This document shows, piece after piece, positions 10,135-18,974 of a DNA stretch of 64,000 bases. Positions within the stretch are counted from its first letter, which is position 1, and each line of letters opens with the position of its first letter. Origin of the DNA: Rubrivivax sp. GTDB taxonomy: Bacteria; Pseudomonadota; Gammaproteobacteria; Burkholderiales; Burkholderiaceae_C. The notes below the pieces were generated by a model. It had not been told where the DNA came from, did not search any database, and saw only the letters and a program-made list of their open reading frames with translations. Both the position numbers and the translations under genes were made by a program. The stretch spans positions 1 through 64,000 of the forward strand of contig JAJTDM010000006.1 in the NCBI GenBank assembly GCA_021300575.1, written 5' to 3'.

Positions 10135-11931
10135 ATGAAGCGCCGCCGTCTGCTGCAAGGCGCCGCGGCCTCGACGCTGGCCGCCGAGGCGGGCCTGGCG
10201 GTGGCCGCCGCTCCCCGCAAGACCCTGCGCATCGCCTTTCCGGCACCGGAGTCGAGCTTCGACCCCACCCAGACCAACAGCGACGCCTACTCCACGGCCA
10301 TCATTGCGCAGATCCTGGAAGCGCCGCTGGCCTACGACTACCTGGCGCGCCCGGTGCGCCTGGTGCCGCAGACGGCTGCGGCCCTGCCGGACATCTCCGC
10401 CGACGGCCGCACGATCACCGTCCGCCTGCGCCCGGGCATCTTCTTTGCCGACGACCCGGCCTTCAAGGGACGGCGGCGCGAACTGGTGGCGCAGGACTAC
10501 GTCTACGCCATCAAGCGCTTCTATGACCCGCAGTACAACTCCAGCGACCTGTACCTCTTCGAGACGGCCAAGCTGCCGGGACTTTCCGCCGTGCGCGAGC
10601 GCGCGCTCAAGACGCGCCAGCCCTTTGACTACGACGCCGAGGTGGAGGGACTGAAGGCGCTGGACCGCTACACCTTCCGCCTGGTGCTGGGCGAGCCCAA
10701 CCCGCGCTTCGTCTACCTGCTGGCCGACCCCGCGATTGCCGGCGCGGTGGCGCGCGAGGTGGTGGAGTTCTACGGCCCGGAGATCGGCGCGCACCCCGTG
10801 GGTACGGGAGCCTTCCGCTTGAAGAGCTGGCGCCGGGCCTCGCGCATCGTGCTGGAGCGCAACCCCGGCTACCGCGGCACGGTGTACGACGGCACGCCTG
10901 CGGCCCACGGCGCCGACGCCGCGCTGGCCCAGCCCATCGCCCGCAGCCTGGCCGGCCGCACCCTGCCCCTGGTGGACGAGGTGCAGGTGGACATCGTGGA
11001 AGAGTCGCAGCCGCGCTGGTTGTCGTTTCTCAACGGCAGTTACCACTGGCTGGCCGTGCCGGGAGACTTCGTCCGCCTGGCGGCGCCGGGGGGCGAGCTG
11101 GCCCCGTTCCTGAAGAAGAAGGGCGTCACGCTGCAGCGCAGCCTGCAGCCCATGATGAGCATGAGCTTCTTCTTCATGGAGCATCCCCTGGTGGGCGGCT
11201 ACACGCCGGAGAAGGTGGCGCTGCGCCGCGCCATCGGCCTGGCCTTCGACGGTGCGCGCTACATCGAGCAGGTGCTGGGGGGCCAGGCGATGCTGGCGCA
11301 GTCCACCATCCCGCCCTTCACCTCCGGGTTTGACGCGGCCTACCGCAGCGAGATGAGCAGCTTCGACCCGGCGCGCGCGCAGGCCCTGCTGGACCTGCAC
11401 GGCTACGTGGACCGCGACGGCGACGGCTGGCGCGAGCAGCCCGGCGGCCGCCCGCTGGAGCTGGTGATGGCCTCCATGGGCTCGCAGCGCGACCGGCTGT
11501 CCAACGAGCTGTGGAAGCGCTCCATGGACCGCATCGGCCTGAGGATGCGCTTCGACATCTCCACCTGGCCCGAGCTGCTGAAGAAGAGCCGGGCCGGCAC
11601 GCTGATGATGTGGGGCTACTCCTGGGGCGCGGGCTCACCGGACGGCGGCTTCTTCCTGGGCATCGCCTACGGCCCGAACGCCAGCGAGTCCAACGATCCG
11701 CGCTTCAGGCTCGAGGCCTTCGACCGGCTGTACGAACGCCAGCAGCGCCTGCCCGACGGCCCCGAGCGCGAGGCCCTGATGCGCCAGGCCAAGGACCTGC
11801 TCACCGCCTACCTGCCCTACAAGGTGCACGGTCACGGCATCGCCAACGACCTGGTGCAGCCCTGGACGCGCCACTACTGGCGCCACCCCTTCATGCGCGA
11901 CACCTGGCGGTTTGTGGATGTGGGGGGGTGA
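10135..11931 (+). CDS. Family 5 extracellular solute-binding protein, tandem copy 3
   Basis: MKRRRLLQGAAASTLAAEAGLAVAAAPRKTLRIAFPAPESSFDPTQ, ALLDLHGYVDRDGDGWREQPGG; ATG at 10135 preferred over the track start. Confidence 0.87.
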   Translation: MKRRRLLQGAAASTLAAEAGLAVAAAPRKTLRIAFPAPESSFDPTQTNSDAYSTAIIAQILEAPLAYDYLARPVRLVPQTAAALPDISADGRTITVRLRPGIFFADDPAFKGRRRELVAQDYVYAIKRFYDPQYNSSDLYLFETAKLPGLSAVRERALKTRQPFDYDAEVEGLKALDRYTFRLVLGEPNPRFVYLLADPAIAGAVAREVVEFYGPEIGAHPVGTGAFRLKSWRRASRIVLERNPGYRGTVYDGTPAAHGADAALAQPIARSLAGRTLPLVDEVQVDIVEESQPRWLSFLNGSYHWLAVPGDFVRLAAPGGELAPFLKKKGVTLQRSLQPMMSMSFFFMEHPLVGGYTPEKVALRRAIGLAFDGARYIEQVLGGQAMLAQSTIPPFTSGFDAAYRSEMSSFDPARAQALLDLHGYVDRDGDGWREQPGGRPLELVMASMGSQRDRLSNELWKRSMDRIGLRMRFDISTWPELLKKSRAGTLMMWGYSWGAGSPDGGFFLGIAYGPNASESNDPRFRLEAFDRLYERQQRLPDGPEREALMRQAKDLLTAYLPYKVHGHGIANDLVQPWTRHYWRHPFMRDTWRFVDVGG

Positions 11932-11935
11932 GAAC

Positions 11936-12373
11936 TCAACCAGCGTTCATCTCAGCCAAGGCGTCTGCCGGCGTGAGAATTTGCAGACCCTGGAGCGGCT
12001 GCACCGACAGCAGGTCCAGGTCGCCCGTCACCAGCCAGGGAACGCGGGCGGCCAAAGCAGTGTGGATGAACTTGTCGTCGCCCGCATCTCCGCACCATGC
12101 CTGAGCCGCCACTTCACGGGGCACCTCCACCCAATGCGCCAGGGCCTGCACATCGTGGAGGAGGGCGCGCCGATCTTCCAGGTTCAGATAGCGGTCGAAC
12201 TTGGGCTTCCACAACCGGCTCTCCAGCTCCGTGAAGGTCGCTTCACTGAAGCAAGGGCGCCGAAGTTCCAACAAGCGGCGCACGGCCTGGGCAGCCGTGC
12301 CGGACCGCACCAGAAATGCGCTGATCCAGACGTTGGTGTCGATGACGACCCGCGCAAGCCCTTCAGGTCTCAT
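11936..12373 (-). CDS. PIN-domain toxin (VapC-like)
   Basis: RVVIDTNVWISAFLVRSGTAAQAVRRLLE... DDKFIHTALAARVPWLVTGDLDLL: PIN acidic motifs; overlaps Phd-type antitoxin. Confidence 0.85.
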   Translation of the reverse strand: MRPEGLARVVIDTNVWISAFLVRSGTAAQAVRRLLELRRPCFSEATFTELESRLWKPKFDRYLNLEDRRALLHDVQALAHWVEVPREVAAQAWCGDAGDDKFIHTALAARVPWLVTGDLDLLSVQPLQGLQILTPADALAEMNAG

Positions 12374-12614
12374 CGGCCAGCAACTCGGCCAAGGTCTCTT
12401 CGGTCAGGCCGGCAGCGGCCGCCTGGTCGGCCACGCGGTCCATGGTGTGGCGCAATCGGTCCGCGTAGAACGCCCGCATGGCCTCGTAGTCCTGCGCACT
12501 GACCATCACGCCTACCAGCCGATCACGCCGCATCACGCGCACGGGGGCGCGCTGGGCGTCGTCGAGAAACTCACCGAAGTGGGTCTTGGCTTCATTGGCG
12601 GAGTAGGTTCGCAT
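12363..12614 (-). CDS. Phd/YefM family antitoxin
   Basis: MRTYSANEAKTHFGEFLDDAQRAPVRVMRRDRLVGVMVSAQDYEAMRAF. Confidence 0.85.
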   Translation of the reverse strand: MRTYSANEAKTHFGEFLDDAQRAPVRVMRRDRLVGVMVSAQDYEAMRAFYADRLRHTMDRVADQAAAAGLTEETLAELLADET

Positions 12615-12659
12615 GGTCCTGTTCGTGGGGTGGAAAGTGTTGAGGTCAAGAAATTATGG

Positions 12660-12677
12660 ACGAATCGTGCGATTCGT
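12660..12677. promoter_or_regulatory. Candidate operator: perfect 8-bp inverted repeat acgaatcg-tg-cgattcgt
   Basis: 46 bp upstream of the antitoxin start at 12614; on the minus strand it abuts cataat, a -10-like hexamer. Confidence 0.5.
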
Positions 12678-12741
12678 ACGAGTGGGCCTATTGAAGCCTA
12701 TGTGGTCTGCCAGACCGGGTCCATCAAGGCGATCGAACAGG

Positions 12742-12777
12742 GTGATCCTCTGCGACTGTCGCACGCAGAGAGATCAC
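12742..12777. terminator. Imperfect hairpin overlapping the VapC stop codon
   Basis: gtgatc-c-tctgcg ... cgcaga-ga-gatcac, with an alternative inner hairpin tgcga-ctg-tcgca. No clear U-tract. Confidence 0.35.
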
Positions 12778-13172
12778 CACAGTACCCTCAGACCGTGCTC
12801 TTGGTACGGTGCGAATTGCCCATCCTTGGACACCAGCGCGTGTCCCTGGCGGATGGCCTGCCAGATGATCATGCGGTCGAAAGGGTCCTTGTGTGTCGTC
12901 CTGGGAAGGGCGTGGAACGACGCCATGTCGGTGGCGTCGGTTTGCAGAATCGCAAACTGCATCTCCTGCGCCACCGTGGGCAATTCGTCAGGCGTGCACC
13001 CTTCCAGGGTGATCTTGCCCAGCGAAAACTTCAACGAGACCTCCCAGAACGACAGGCTGCTGACGGCGACCTCGTTCTCCTGGTCGATCAGGGCCGATCG
13101 GGCCCGCGCACTCAGCTTGCGTGGAGAAAAAGCTGCCCAGAGAAAGGTGTGCGTGTCCAGCAGCAGCTTCAT
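12774..13172 (-). CDS. PIN-domain VapC-like toxin
   Basis: MKLLLDTHTFLWAAFSPRKLSARARSALIDQENEVAVSSLSFWEVSLKFSLGKI ... HKDPFDRMIIWQAI. Confidence 0.88.
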   Translation of the reverse strand: MKLLLDTHTFLWAAFSPRKLSARARSALIDQENEVAVSSLSFWEVSLKFSLGKITLEGCTPDELPTVAQEMQFAILQTDATDMASFHALPRTTHKDPFDRMIIWQAIRQGHALVSKDGQFAPYQEHGLRVLW

Positions 13173-13411
13173 GCGCTCAGAAACTCTTCGTCGCTCAGGG
13201 CGAAGTCCTTGTGAAGCTTGAACCGGGCGCGACCCTGCAGCAAGCCCAGCACGCGTGGTCGAGGCGCTTGCAGCAGCCGATACGGCACGATGGCCGCCAC
13301 CTTCTCTTTGCGGCGCCCAAAGCTGATGGCCACGGGCTCACCGTCGGCGGCCATCTGGGTCAGCACCTCGGAGAACTGGGCCTTCAGTTCGGCAACGGAC
13401 AGCGTCTTCAT
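13169..13411 (-). CDS. Phd-type antitoxin
   Basis: MKTLSVAELKAQFSEVLTQMAADGEPVAISFGRRKEKVAAIVPY; 4-nt overlap with the toxin gene. Confidence 0.82.
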   Translation of the reverse strand: MKTLSVAELKAQFSEVLTQMAADGEPVAISFGRRKEKVAAIVPYRLLQAPRPRVLGLLQGRARFKLHKDFALSDEEFLSA

Positions 13412-13421
13412 GGGTCAAAGC

Positions 13422-13450
13422 TTATCACTGTAAGAGTCCAAAGTGGACAA
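13422..13450 (-). promoter_or_regulatory. Candidate sigma70 promoter TTGTCC-N17-TGATAA with embedded inverted repeat
   Basis: Minus strand TTGTCCactttggactcttacagTGATAA, just upstream of the antitoxin ATG (13411); gtcca-ctt-tggac overlaps the -35. Confidence 0.45.
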
Positions 13451-13535
13451 CTTGTCATGATGCTGCTCATCGGCATGACGAGTGATGGCGCCGCAATTCC
13501 TTGGGGGTCGCTCCAGCCGCCGTTCAAGCCGCCGT

Positions 13536-14372
13536 TCAAGCCGCCGAGATGCCGCCCGTGACGCTGACGGTCTGGCCCGTGATCCGGGCCGAGGCCGGGC
13601 CGGCCAGGAAGGCGATCAGTTCGGCGACATCGTCTGCGGTGGCCACCCCGAGGCTGGCGAGCGCCTCGGCCTTGGCGAACAGGCGCTGCGAGAAGGCGTC
13701 CTGCTGCAGGCGGTCGTACAGCGGGGTACCCTGCACGATGCTCGGTGTGACGCAGTTCACGCGGACGCCGTCGCGCTTGGCCTCGATGGCCATGCCGCGA
13801 CAGAACATCGCGATGGCCGCCATGGCCGCGCCGATGACGCTCTCGCCGGGCGTGGCAATCTTGCCGGCGTCGGAGGCGACGCACACGATCGCCCCGGCGC
13901 CTTGGGCGCGCATCACCTCGTAGGCGGCCCGTGCGGGCAAGATGACGCAGGCGGCCACCTGCGCCAGCATCGGCATCACCTCGTGCGTGGCCACCTTGGC
14001 AAGCAGGCGGGGCATCACGTCGCCCCCGGCGCAACTCACCAGCGCGTCCAGGCCGCCGAAGTGGCCGGTGGCCTCCTGGACGACGGCGATGGCCTGCGGC
14101 GCGTCGGCGCCGTCGCCCCGCAGGAATCGCACGTCAAGCCCCGGATGTGCGGCGCGCAGCTCCGCCTGAGCCTTCGTGCCCCGCTCGGCGCTGCGGCCCA
14201 CCAGGGCGATCGCGCGGGTGCCTGCGGTGGCCAGGCGGTGGGCGCAGGCCAGACCGATGCCCGCAGTCCCACCCACGATCACCACCCGCTGCGGGCCTTG
14301 CGGTGGCAGCGGCATGGGCGTGCAGCCGGCCGGATGCGTTGGGTTCGGGCCTGGCCCGGGCCGGTCGTGCAT
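13536..14372 (-). CDS. SDR family oxidoreductase
   Basis: VVIVGGTAGIGLACAHRLA Rossmann motif, VRVNCVTPSIVQGTPLYDRL, SVTGGISAA C-terminus. Confidence 0.85.
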   Translation of the reverse strand: MHDRPGPGPNPTHPAGCTPMPLPPQGPQRVVIVGGTAGIGLACAHRLATAGTRAIALVGRSAERGTKAQAELRAAHPGLDVRFLRGDGADAPQAIAVVQEATGHFGGLDALVSCAGGDVMPRLLAKVATHEVMPMLAQVAACVILPARAAYEVMRAQGAGAIVCVASDAGKIATPGESVIGAAMAAIAMFCRGMAIEAKRDGVRVNCVTPSIVQGTPLYDRLQQDAFSQRLFAKAEALASLGVATADDVAELIAFLAGPASARITGQTVSVTGGISAA

Positions 14373-15544
14373 CAGAACGGCAGCCGGGGGGCCGCGACTA
14401 CCCAGCGGCCACCCTTGACCTGAGACAGCACGGAATACTCCGCGCCGAAGTGCTTGGCGCCAGCGGTCTTCACGTCCGGTCCGCCAAAGGGGTCGCGGTA
14501 GACGCCGAGCGCCGGGAAGGCCGCCATCAGCGACTGGGGCGTCAGCTCACGCCCGGCCTGCTGCAAGCCCCGAACCGTCACGTCGGCCATGGTGTAGCCG
14601 ATGACCGCCTGCGGCGAAGGCTCGATGTTGAATCGCGCCTTGTAGCGCTCCGCCCAGTCGGCGACCGCGGGCTGGGTGGCCCTGAGGCCCCTGAAGTCGA
14701 CCAAGTAGAAGGGTGCGGCTGTGTAGAAGCCTTCCATGGCGGGGTTTTCGGCCACTGGCGGGACGAGTGCCCCCAGGGCAGAAATCACCGGCACATCCCA
14801 GCCAGCCGCACGCACGGCGGTGTAGATCTGGGTGGCGTCCCGCGCCACGGCGCCAATGAACAGCGCCTGACAGCCGGAATTGCGCAGTTGCAGCACGGCA
14901 GCCGTGAACTCGGTCTCCGTCGGCCGGTGCTTGCCCGAAGCGGTGACCGTCAAGCCGAGCTTCTCGGCGGCGCTGGTGATGCCGTTCTCCACCTCGGCGC
15001 CGTAGTCATTGGCCATCACCTGGTAGCAGATGCGCTTGACCCCGCGTTGCTCGGTGATGTAGCGCACCGCCCCGCGCATCGTGTCGCGGTCGTTGAGCAG
15101 GAAGGGCACCTTCAATGGGTGTGGCGGCTCGGACATCTGGAGTCCGGCCGACAGGGGGAACAGGTACGGGAAGCCGGCGTCCATCACGCTCTTCATGATG
15201 GCGTTGTTGGGTGGCGTTCCCAAGGTGGCGATGAATGCGAAGACCTGGTCGGAGGTCATCAGCTTGTTCGATGCCCGGATGGCGTTGGGGATTTGGTACT
15301 GCATGTCCTCGACGATGAATTCGATGCGCCGGCCGTGAATGCCGCCCGCAGCGTTCGCCTCGTCAAAACGCATTCGGATGCCGTTGGTGGCGGACACGCC
15401 CCAACTTGCCAGCGGACCAGACAAGTCGGTGACGGTGCCGATCTTGATCGAGTTGGCGCTGACGCCGCGCGTCTGCGCCACGGTGGTGGCGGGGGATGAA
15501 GCGAGCGCGAAGGCCGCGCTCAGAAGTAGGGCCAGTTGTCTCAT
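14372..15544 (-). CDS. Branched-chain amino acid-type ABC transporter substrate-binding protein
   Basis: MRQLALLLSAAFALASSPATTVAQTRGVSANSIKIGTVTDLSGPLASWGVSATNGIRMRFDEANAAGGIHGRRIEFIVEDMQYQ. Confidence 0.88.
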   Translation of the reverse strand: MRQLALLLSAAFALASSPATTVAQTRGVSANSIKIGTVTDLSGPLASWGVSATNGIRMRFDEANAAGGIHGRRIEFIVEDMQYQIPNAIRASNKLMTSDQVFAFIATLGTPPNNAIMKSVMDAGFPYLFPLSAGLQMSEPPHPLKVPFLLNDRDTMRGAVRYITEQRGVKRICYQVMANDYGAEVENGITSAAEKLGLTVTASGKHRPTETEFTAAVLQLRNSGCQALFIGAVARDATQIYTAVRAAGWDVPVISALGALVPPVAENPAMEGFYTAAPFYLVDFRGLRATQPAVADWAERYKARFNIEPSPQAVIGYTMADVTVRGLQQAGRELTPQSLMAAFPALGVYRDPFGGPDVKTAGAKHFGAEYSVLSQVKGGRWVVAAPRLPF

Positions 15545-17430
15545 CGTGCTTTCTCCTGTGGGTCGGCAGGGCGTGCCGAGGTGCCGGCGGCATACATCTC
15601 GTCGATCAGCGCCCTGTATTTCTGACTGACGATGTTGCGCTTGAGCTTCATCGTGGGCGTCAGCTCTTCGTCGTCGGCGGTCAGGAGCACGTCGATCAAG
15701 CGAAAGCGCTTGACCTGCTCCACCGACGAAAACCGGGTGTTCACGCGTGCCAGCTCGCTGTCGATCAGCGCGACGATCTCGGGGCGGGCGCACAGCGAGC
15801 GGTAGTCCGTGAACGGGATGCCCTGTGCCTGCGCATGGTGCTCGACGTTCTCTTTGTCCAGCATGATCAGCGCCGTGAGGAAGGAGCGTCGGTCGCCAAT
15901 GACCACGCTGTCGGAGATGTAGGCGGAGTATTTGAGCTCGTTCTCGATCAGGCTGGGCGTGATGTTCTTGCCACCGGCCGTGATGATGATGTCCTTGATC
16001 CGGTCCGTGATGCGCAGGCTGCCGTCGGCGTCCAGGCGCCCGACGTCGCCAGTGTGGATCCAGCCGTCCACCACCGTCTGGGCCGTGGTCTCGGGCTGGT
16101 TCAGGTAGCCTGCGAACTGGCCGTCGGAGCGCACCAGGATCTCGCCGTTCTCGGCGATGCGCACATCCACCCCCGGCAGCGGCCGCCCCACGGTGCCCGG
16201 CTTGAACTCGCCGCGCTGCGTGATCGTGGCGATGCCGGTCTCGGTTTGCCCGTAGAGTTCGGCGATCGGCAGCCCGAGGGCCAGGTACCAACGCAACAGG
16301 CTGTCGGAGATGGGCGCGGCGCCAGAGACCATGAAGCGGGCCCGGTCCAGGCCCAGCAGCTCCTTGATGTTGCGGAACACGAAACGGTCGGCCAGGCGGA
16401 ACAGCAGGGCGTCGAGCGCCGCGGGCGCGCGACCTTCCACCAGAGCCTGCGCTCGCCGGGTGCCGACGGCCAGCGCTGCGGCGTACAGGCGCCTGCCCAG
16501 CCAGCCCGCCTCGGACATCAGCGTCACCACCCGGGAATAGGACTTCTCCCAGATGCGCGGCACGCCGAAGATCACGGTGGGCGACAACTCGCGCAGGTTC
16601 ATCGGCACGGCAGCCGGGCTCTCGGCCAGGTTGATGGTGGCGCCGGTGGCCAGCGGCAGGGTGAGCGAGAACAGGCGCTCGGCCAGGTGGCACAGGGGCA
16701 GGTAGGTGAGCAGTTCGTCGTCGGGGCCGAGGCGGAAATGCTCTGGAGCGGCTGTCATCTGGAACATCAGTGCTCTGTGCGGGATCAGCGCGCCCTTCGG
16801 GCGGCCGGTGGTGCCAGAGGTGTAGACGATGACCGCGGGATCGTCAGGCAGGCCCGCCGCGACCAGTGACTCGATGGCTCCGCCCTCATGGGCCCAGATC
16901 GCCTCCCCGCTGTCGTACAGCGCCTCGATGGGGTGGACCAACGGATCAGTGAAGCCGCGCAGTCCCTTGCGGTCGAAATAGTAGACGGCCAGGATCCCAG
17001 GCAGTTCGTCGCGCACCTCGAGGTACTTGTCGAGCTGCTCCTCGTTCTCGACGAAAAGCACCCGCGCCCGACAGTCCTCCAGGCAGAAGCGCACCTGGGG
17101 CGGTTGCGAGGTGGGGTAGATGCCGCAGACCACGCCGCCCGCCAGCATGGCGCCCATGTCGGCCCAGATCCACTCCTTGCAGTCCTCGCCCAGGATGGCG
17201 ACGGCATCGCCGCGCTGAAGCCCGAGCGCGCGCAGGCCGTAGGCGATCTGCATGGCGCGGGCATGGAAGTGGCGCCAGGAGTAGCTTTGCCACACGCCCA
17301 TATCCTTCTCGCGCAGGGCGATGCGCTCGCCGCGCTCGAGTGCCTTCTTGAGGAAGAGCTTGGGTGTGGTGTCGCAGCCGTCGATCCGATGGATCATCAA
17401 CTCGCGGTGGTCAGGGCGCAGGGTCGGCAT
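15541..17430 (-). CDS. AMP-dependent long-chain acyl-CoA synthetase
   Basis: VIVYTSGTTGRPKGALIPHRAL, ELYGQTETGIATI, DGWIHTGDVGRLDADGSLRITDRIKDIIITAGGKNITPS. Confidence 0.9.
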   Translation of the reverse strand: MPTLRPDHRELMIHRIDGCDTTPKLFLKKALERGERIALREKDMGVWQSYSWRHFHARAMQIAYGLRALGLQRGDAVAILGEDCKEWIWADMGAMLAGGVVCGIYPTSQPPQVRFCLEDCRARVLFVENEEQLDKYLEVRDELPGILAVYYFDRKGLRGFTDPLVHPIEALYDSGEAIWAHEGGAIESLVAAGLPDDPAVIVYTSGTTGRPKGALIPHRALMFQMTAAPEHFRLGPDDELLTYLPLCHLAERLFSLTLPLATGATINLAESPAAVPMNLRELSPTVIFGVPRIWEKSYSRVVTLMSEAGWLGRRLYAAALAVGTRRAQALVEGRAPAALDALLFRLADRFVFRNIKELLGLDRARFMVSGAAPISDSLLRWYLALGLPIAELYGQTETGIATITQRGEFKPGTVGRPLPGVDVRIAENGEILVRSDGQFAGYLNQPETTAQTVVDGWIHTGDVGRLDADGSLRITDRIKDIIITAGGKNITPSLIENELKYSAYISDSVVIGDRRSFLTALIMLDKENVEHHAQAQGIPFTDYRSLCARPEIVALIDSELARVNTRFSSVEQVKRFRLIDVLLTADDEELTPTMKLKRNIVSQKYRALIDEMYAAGTSARPADPQEKAR

Positions 17431-17439
17431 GGGCAGTCC

Positions 17440-18213
17440 TCAGCGCCAGGTCTTGCGCTTCTTCCAGCGCCTGGTGCCCCTGACGCCGGCGGCCTTGTGG
17501 CCCAGATAGAACTCGCGGATGTCATCGCTGCGCGCGAGGTCGGCTGACGGACCGTCCATCACCACCCCGCCAACCTCCATCACGTAGGCCCGGTTCGAGG
17601 TTTCCAGTGCGACAACGGCGTTCTGCTCGACCAGCAGCACGGTGATGCCGCGCTCCTGATTCAGGCGGCGGATGATCTCGAAGATCAAGGTCACCAGCAC
17701 CGGCGACAGGCCCAGGCTGGGCTCGTCAAGCAGCATCAGGCGGGGGCGCGACATGCAGCCGCGCCCAATGGCCAGCATCTGCTGCTGACCGCCCGACAGG
17801 TACCCGGCCAGCTTGCCCATGCTGTCCTTCAACGCAGGAAAGTAGCCGCAGACAGCCTCCAGGTCGTCGGCGATGCCCTGCGCATCGCGGCGTCGGTAGG
17901 CGCCCAGCAACAGGTTCTCGCGCACGGTCAGGAAGGGAAACACCTCGCGCCCTTCAGGCACATGCGCCACGCCCTGCGCGGCCACCCAGTCGGGGTCGCG
18001 GTTCTGAACCGCCCGGCCCTCCAGCAGGATCTCGCCCTTGCGGCAGTTCAGGGCCCCGGAGATAGTCTTGAGCAGGGTGGTCTTGCCGGCACCGTTGGCG
18101 CCCAGCACGGCGACGATCTCGCCCGGGCTGACCTTCAGGCTCACCCCGCGAATGGCCATGATCGGGCCGTAGTAGGTCTCGAGGTTGTTCACCTCCAGCA
18201 GCGGCGCACTCAT
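17440..18213 (-). CDS. Branched-chain amino acid-type ABC transporter ATP-binding protein (LivF-like)
   Basis: VLGANGAGKTTLLKTISG, LSGGQQQMLAIGRGCMSRPRLMLLDEPSLGLSP. Confidence 0.9.
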   Translation of the reverse strand: MSAPLLEVNNLETYYGPIMAIRGVSLKVSPGEIVAVLGANGAGKTTLLKTISGALNCRKGEILLEGRAVQNRDPDWVAAQGVAHVPEGREVFPFLTVRENLLLGAYRRRDAQGIADDLEAVCGYFPALKDSMGKLAGYLSGGQQQMLAIGRGCMSRPRLMLLDEPSLGLSPVLVTLIFEIIRRLNQERGITVLLVEQNAVVALETSNRAYVMEVGGVVMDGPSADLARSDDIREFYLGHKAAGVRGTRRWKKRKTWR

Positions 18214-18974
18214 GGCGCGCTCCCCAGGTAGGCCGTCTGCACCTCCTTGTTGGCGCGCACCTCCTGGGGCGTGCCCAGGGCCAGTGTGCGGCCGTTGTGC
18301 AGCGCCAGCACCCGGTCGGCCATCCGGTTCACCAGGCCCATGTCGTGTTCCACCATCACCATCGTGACGCCAAGTTCGGCCCGGATGTCGTCAAGCCAAA
18401 ACCCGAGGTCATCGGTCTCCTCGGGGTTCAGGCCCGAGGCCGGCTCGTCCAGCAGCAACAGCGTGGGTTCTGCACACAGGGCCCGGGCGATCTCGACGTT
18501 CTTGCGCGCCCCATACGGCAGATCCCGGATGAGCTCGTAGCGCAGGGCCTCGAGTTCCAGCAGGTCAATGATGCGCTCCACGGCCAGGCGCTGGCGGTGT
18601 TCGTCCTCTCGCACGCTGCGCGGGAAGACCATCTCGCGCAGCAGGTTGCGCCGGGTCAGGCGGTGGCGACCCACCAGCAGGTTGTCCAGGACCGAGGCGT
18701 TCTCGAAGAGCTCGATGTTCTGGAAGGTTCGGGCGATGCCGAGCGCGGCCAGTTGATGGGTCTCGTAGCGGCCCAGGTCGTCATCGCCGTAGCTGATCCG
18801 ACCCTGGCTGGGTTGGTAGAGGCGGCTCACGAGATTGAAGATGGTGGACTTGCCCGCGCCGTTCGGGCCGATGATCGCGAAGATCTCGCCTGGCTCGACC
18901 GTGAACGTCACGCCGTCCAGAGCGCTCACCCCGCCAAAGCGGATAGCCAGGTTTTCCACCTGCAGGCGCTTCAT
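18210..18974 (-). CDS. Branched-chain amino acid-type ABC transporter ATP-binding protein (LivG-like)
   Basis: IIGPNGAGKSTIFNLVSRLY, ARTFQNIELF, LLLDEPASGLNPEE. Confidence 0.9.
   Translation of the reverse strand: MKRLQVENLAIRFGGVSALDGVTFTVEPGEIFAIIGPNGAGKSTIFNLVSRLYQPSQGRISYGDDDLGRYETHQLAALGIARTFQNIELFENASVLDNLLVGRHRLTRRNLLREMVFPRSVREDEHRQRLAVERIIDLLELEALRYELIRDLPYGARKNVEIARALCAEPTLLLLDEPASGLNPEETDDLGFWLDDIRAELGVTMVMVEHDMGLVNRMADRVLALHNGRTLALGTPQEVRANKEVQTAYLGSAP

Noticed and set aside
6305-11931. Tandem SBPs as an assembly duplication artefact
   Set aside because: The three copies differ throughout at the protein level, so they are real paralogues rather than a mis-assembled repeat.
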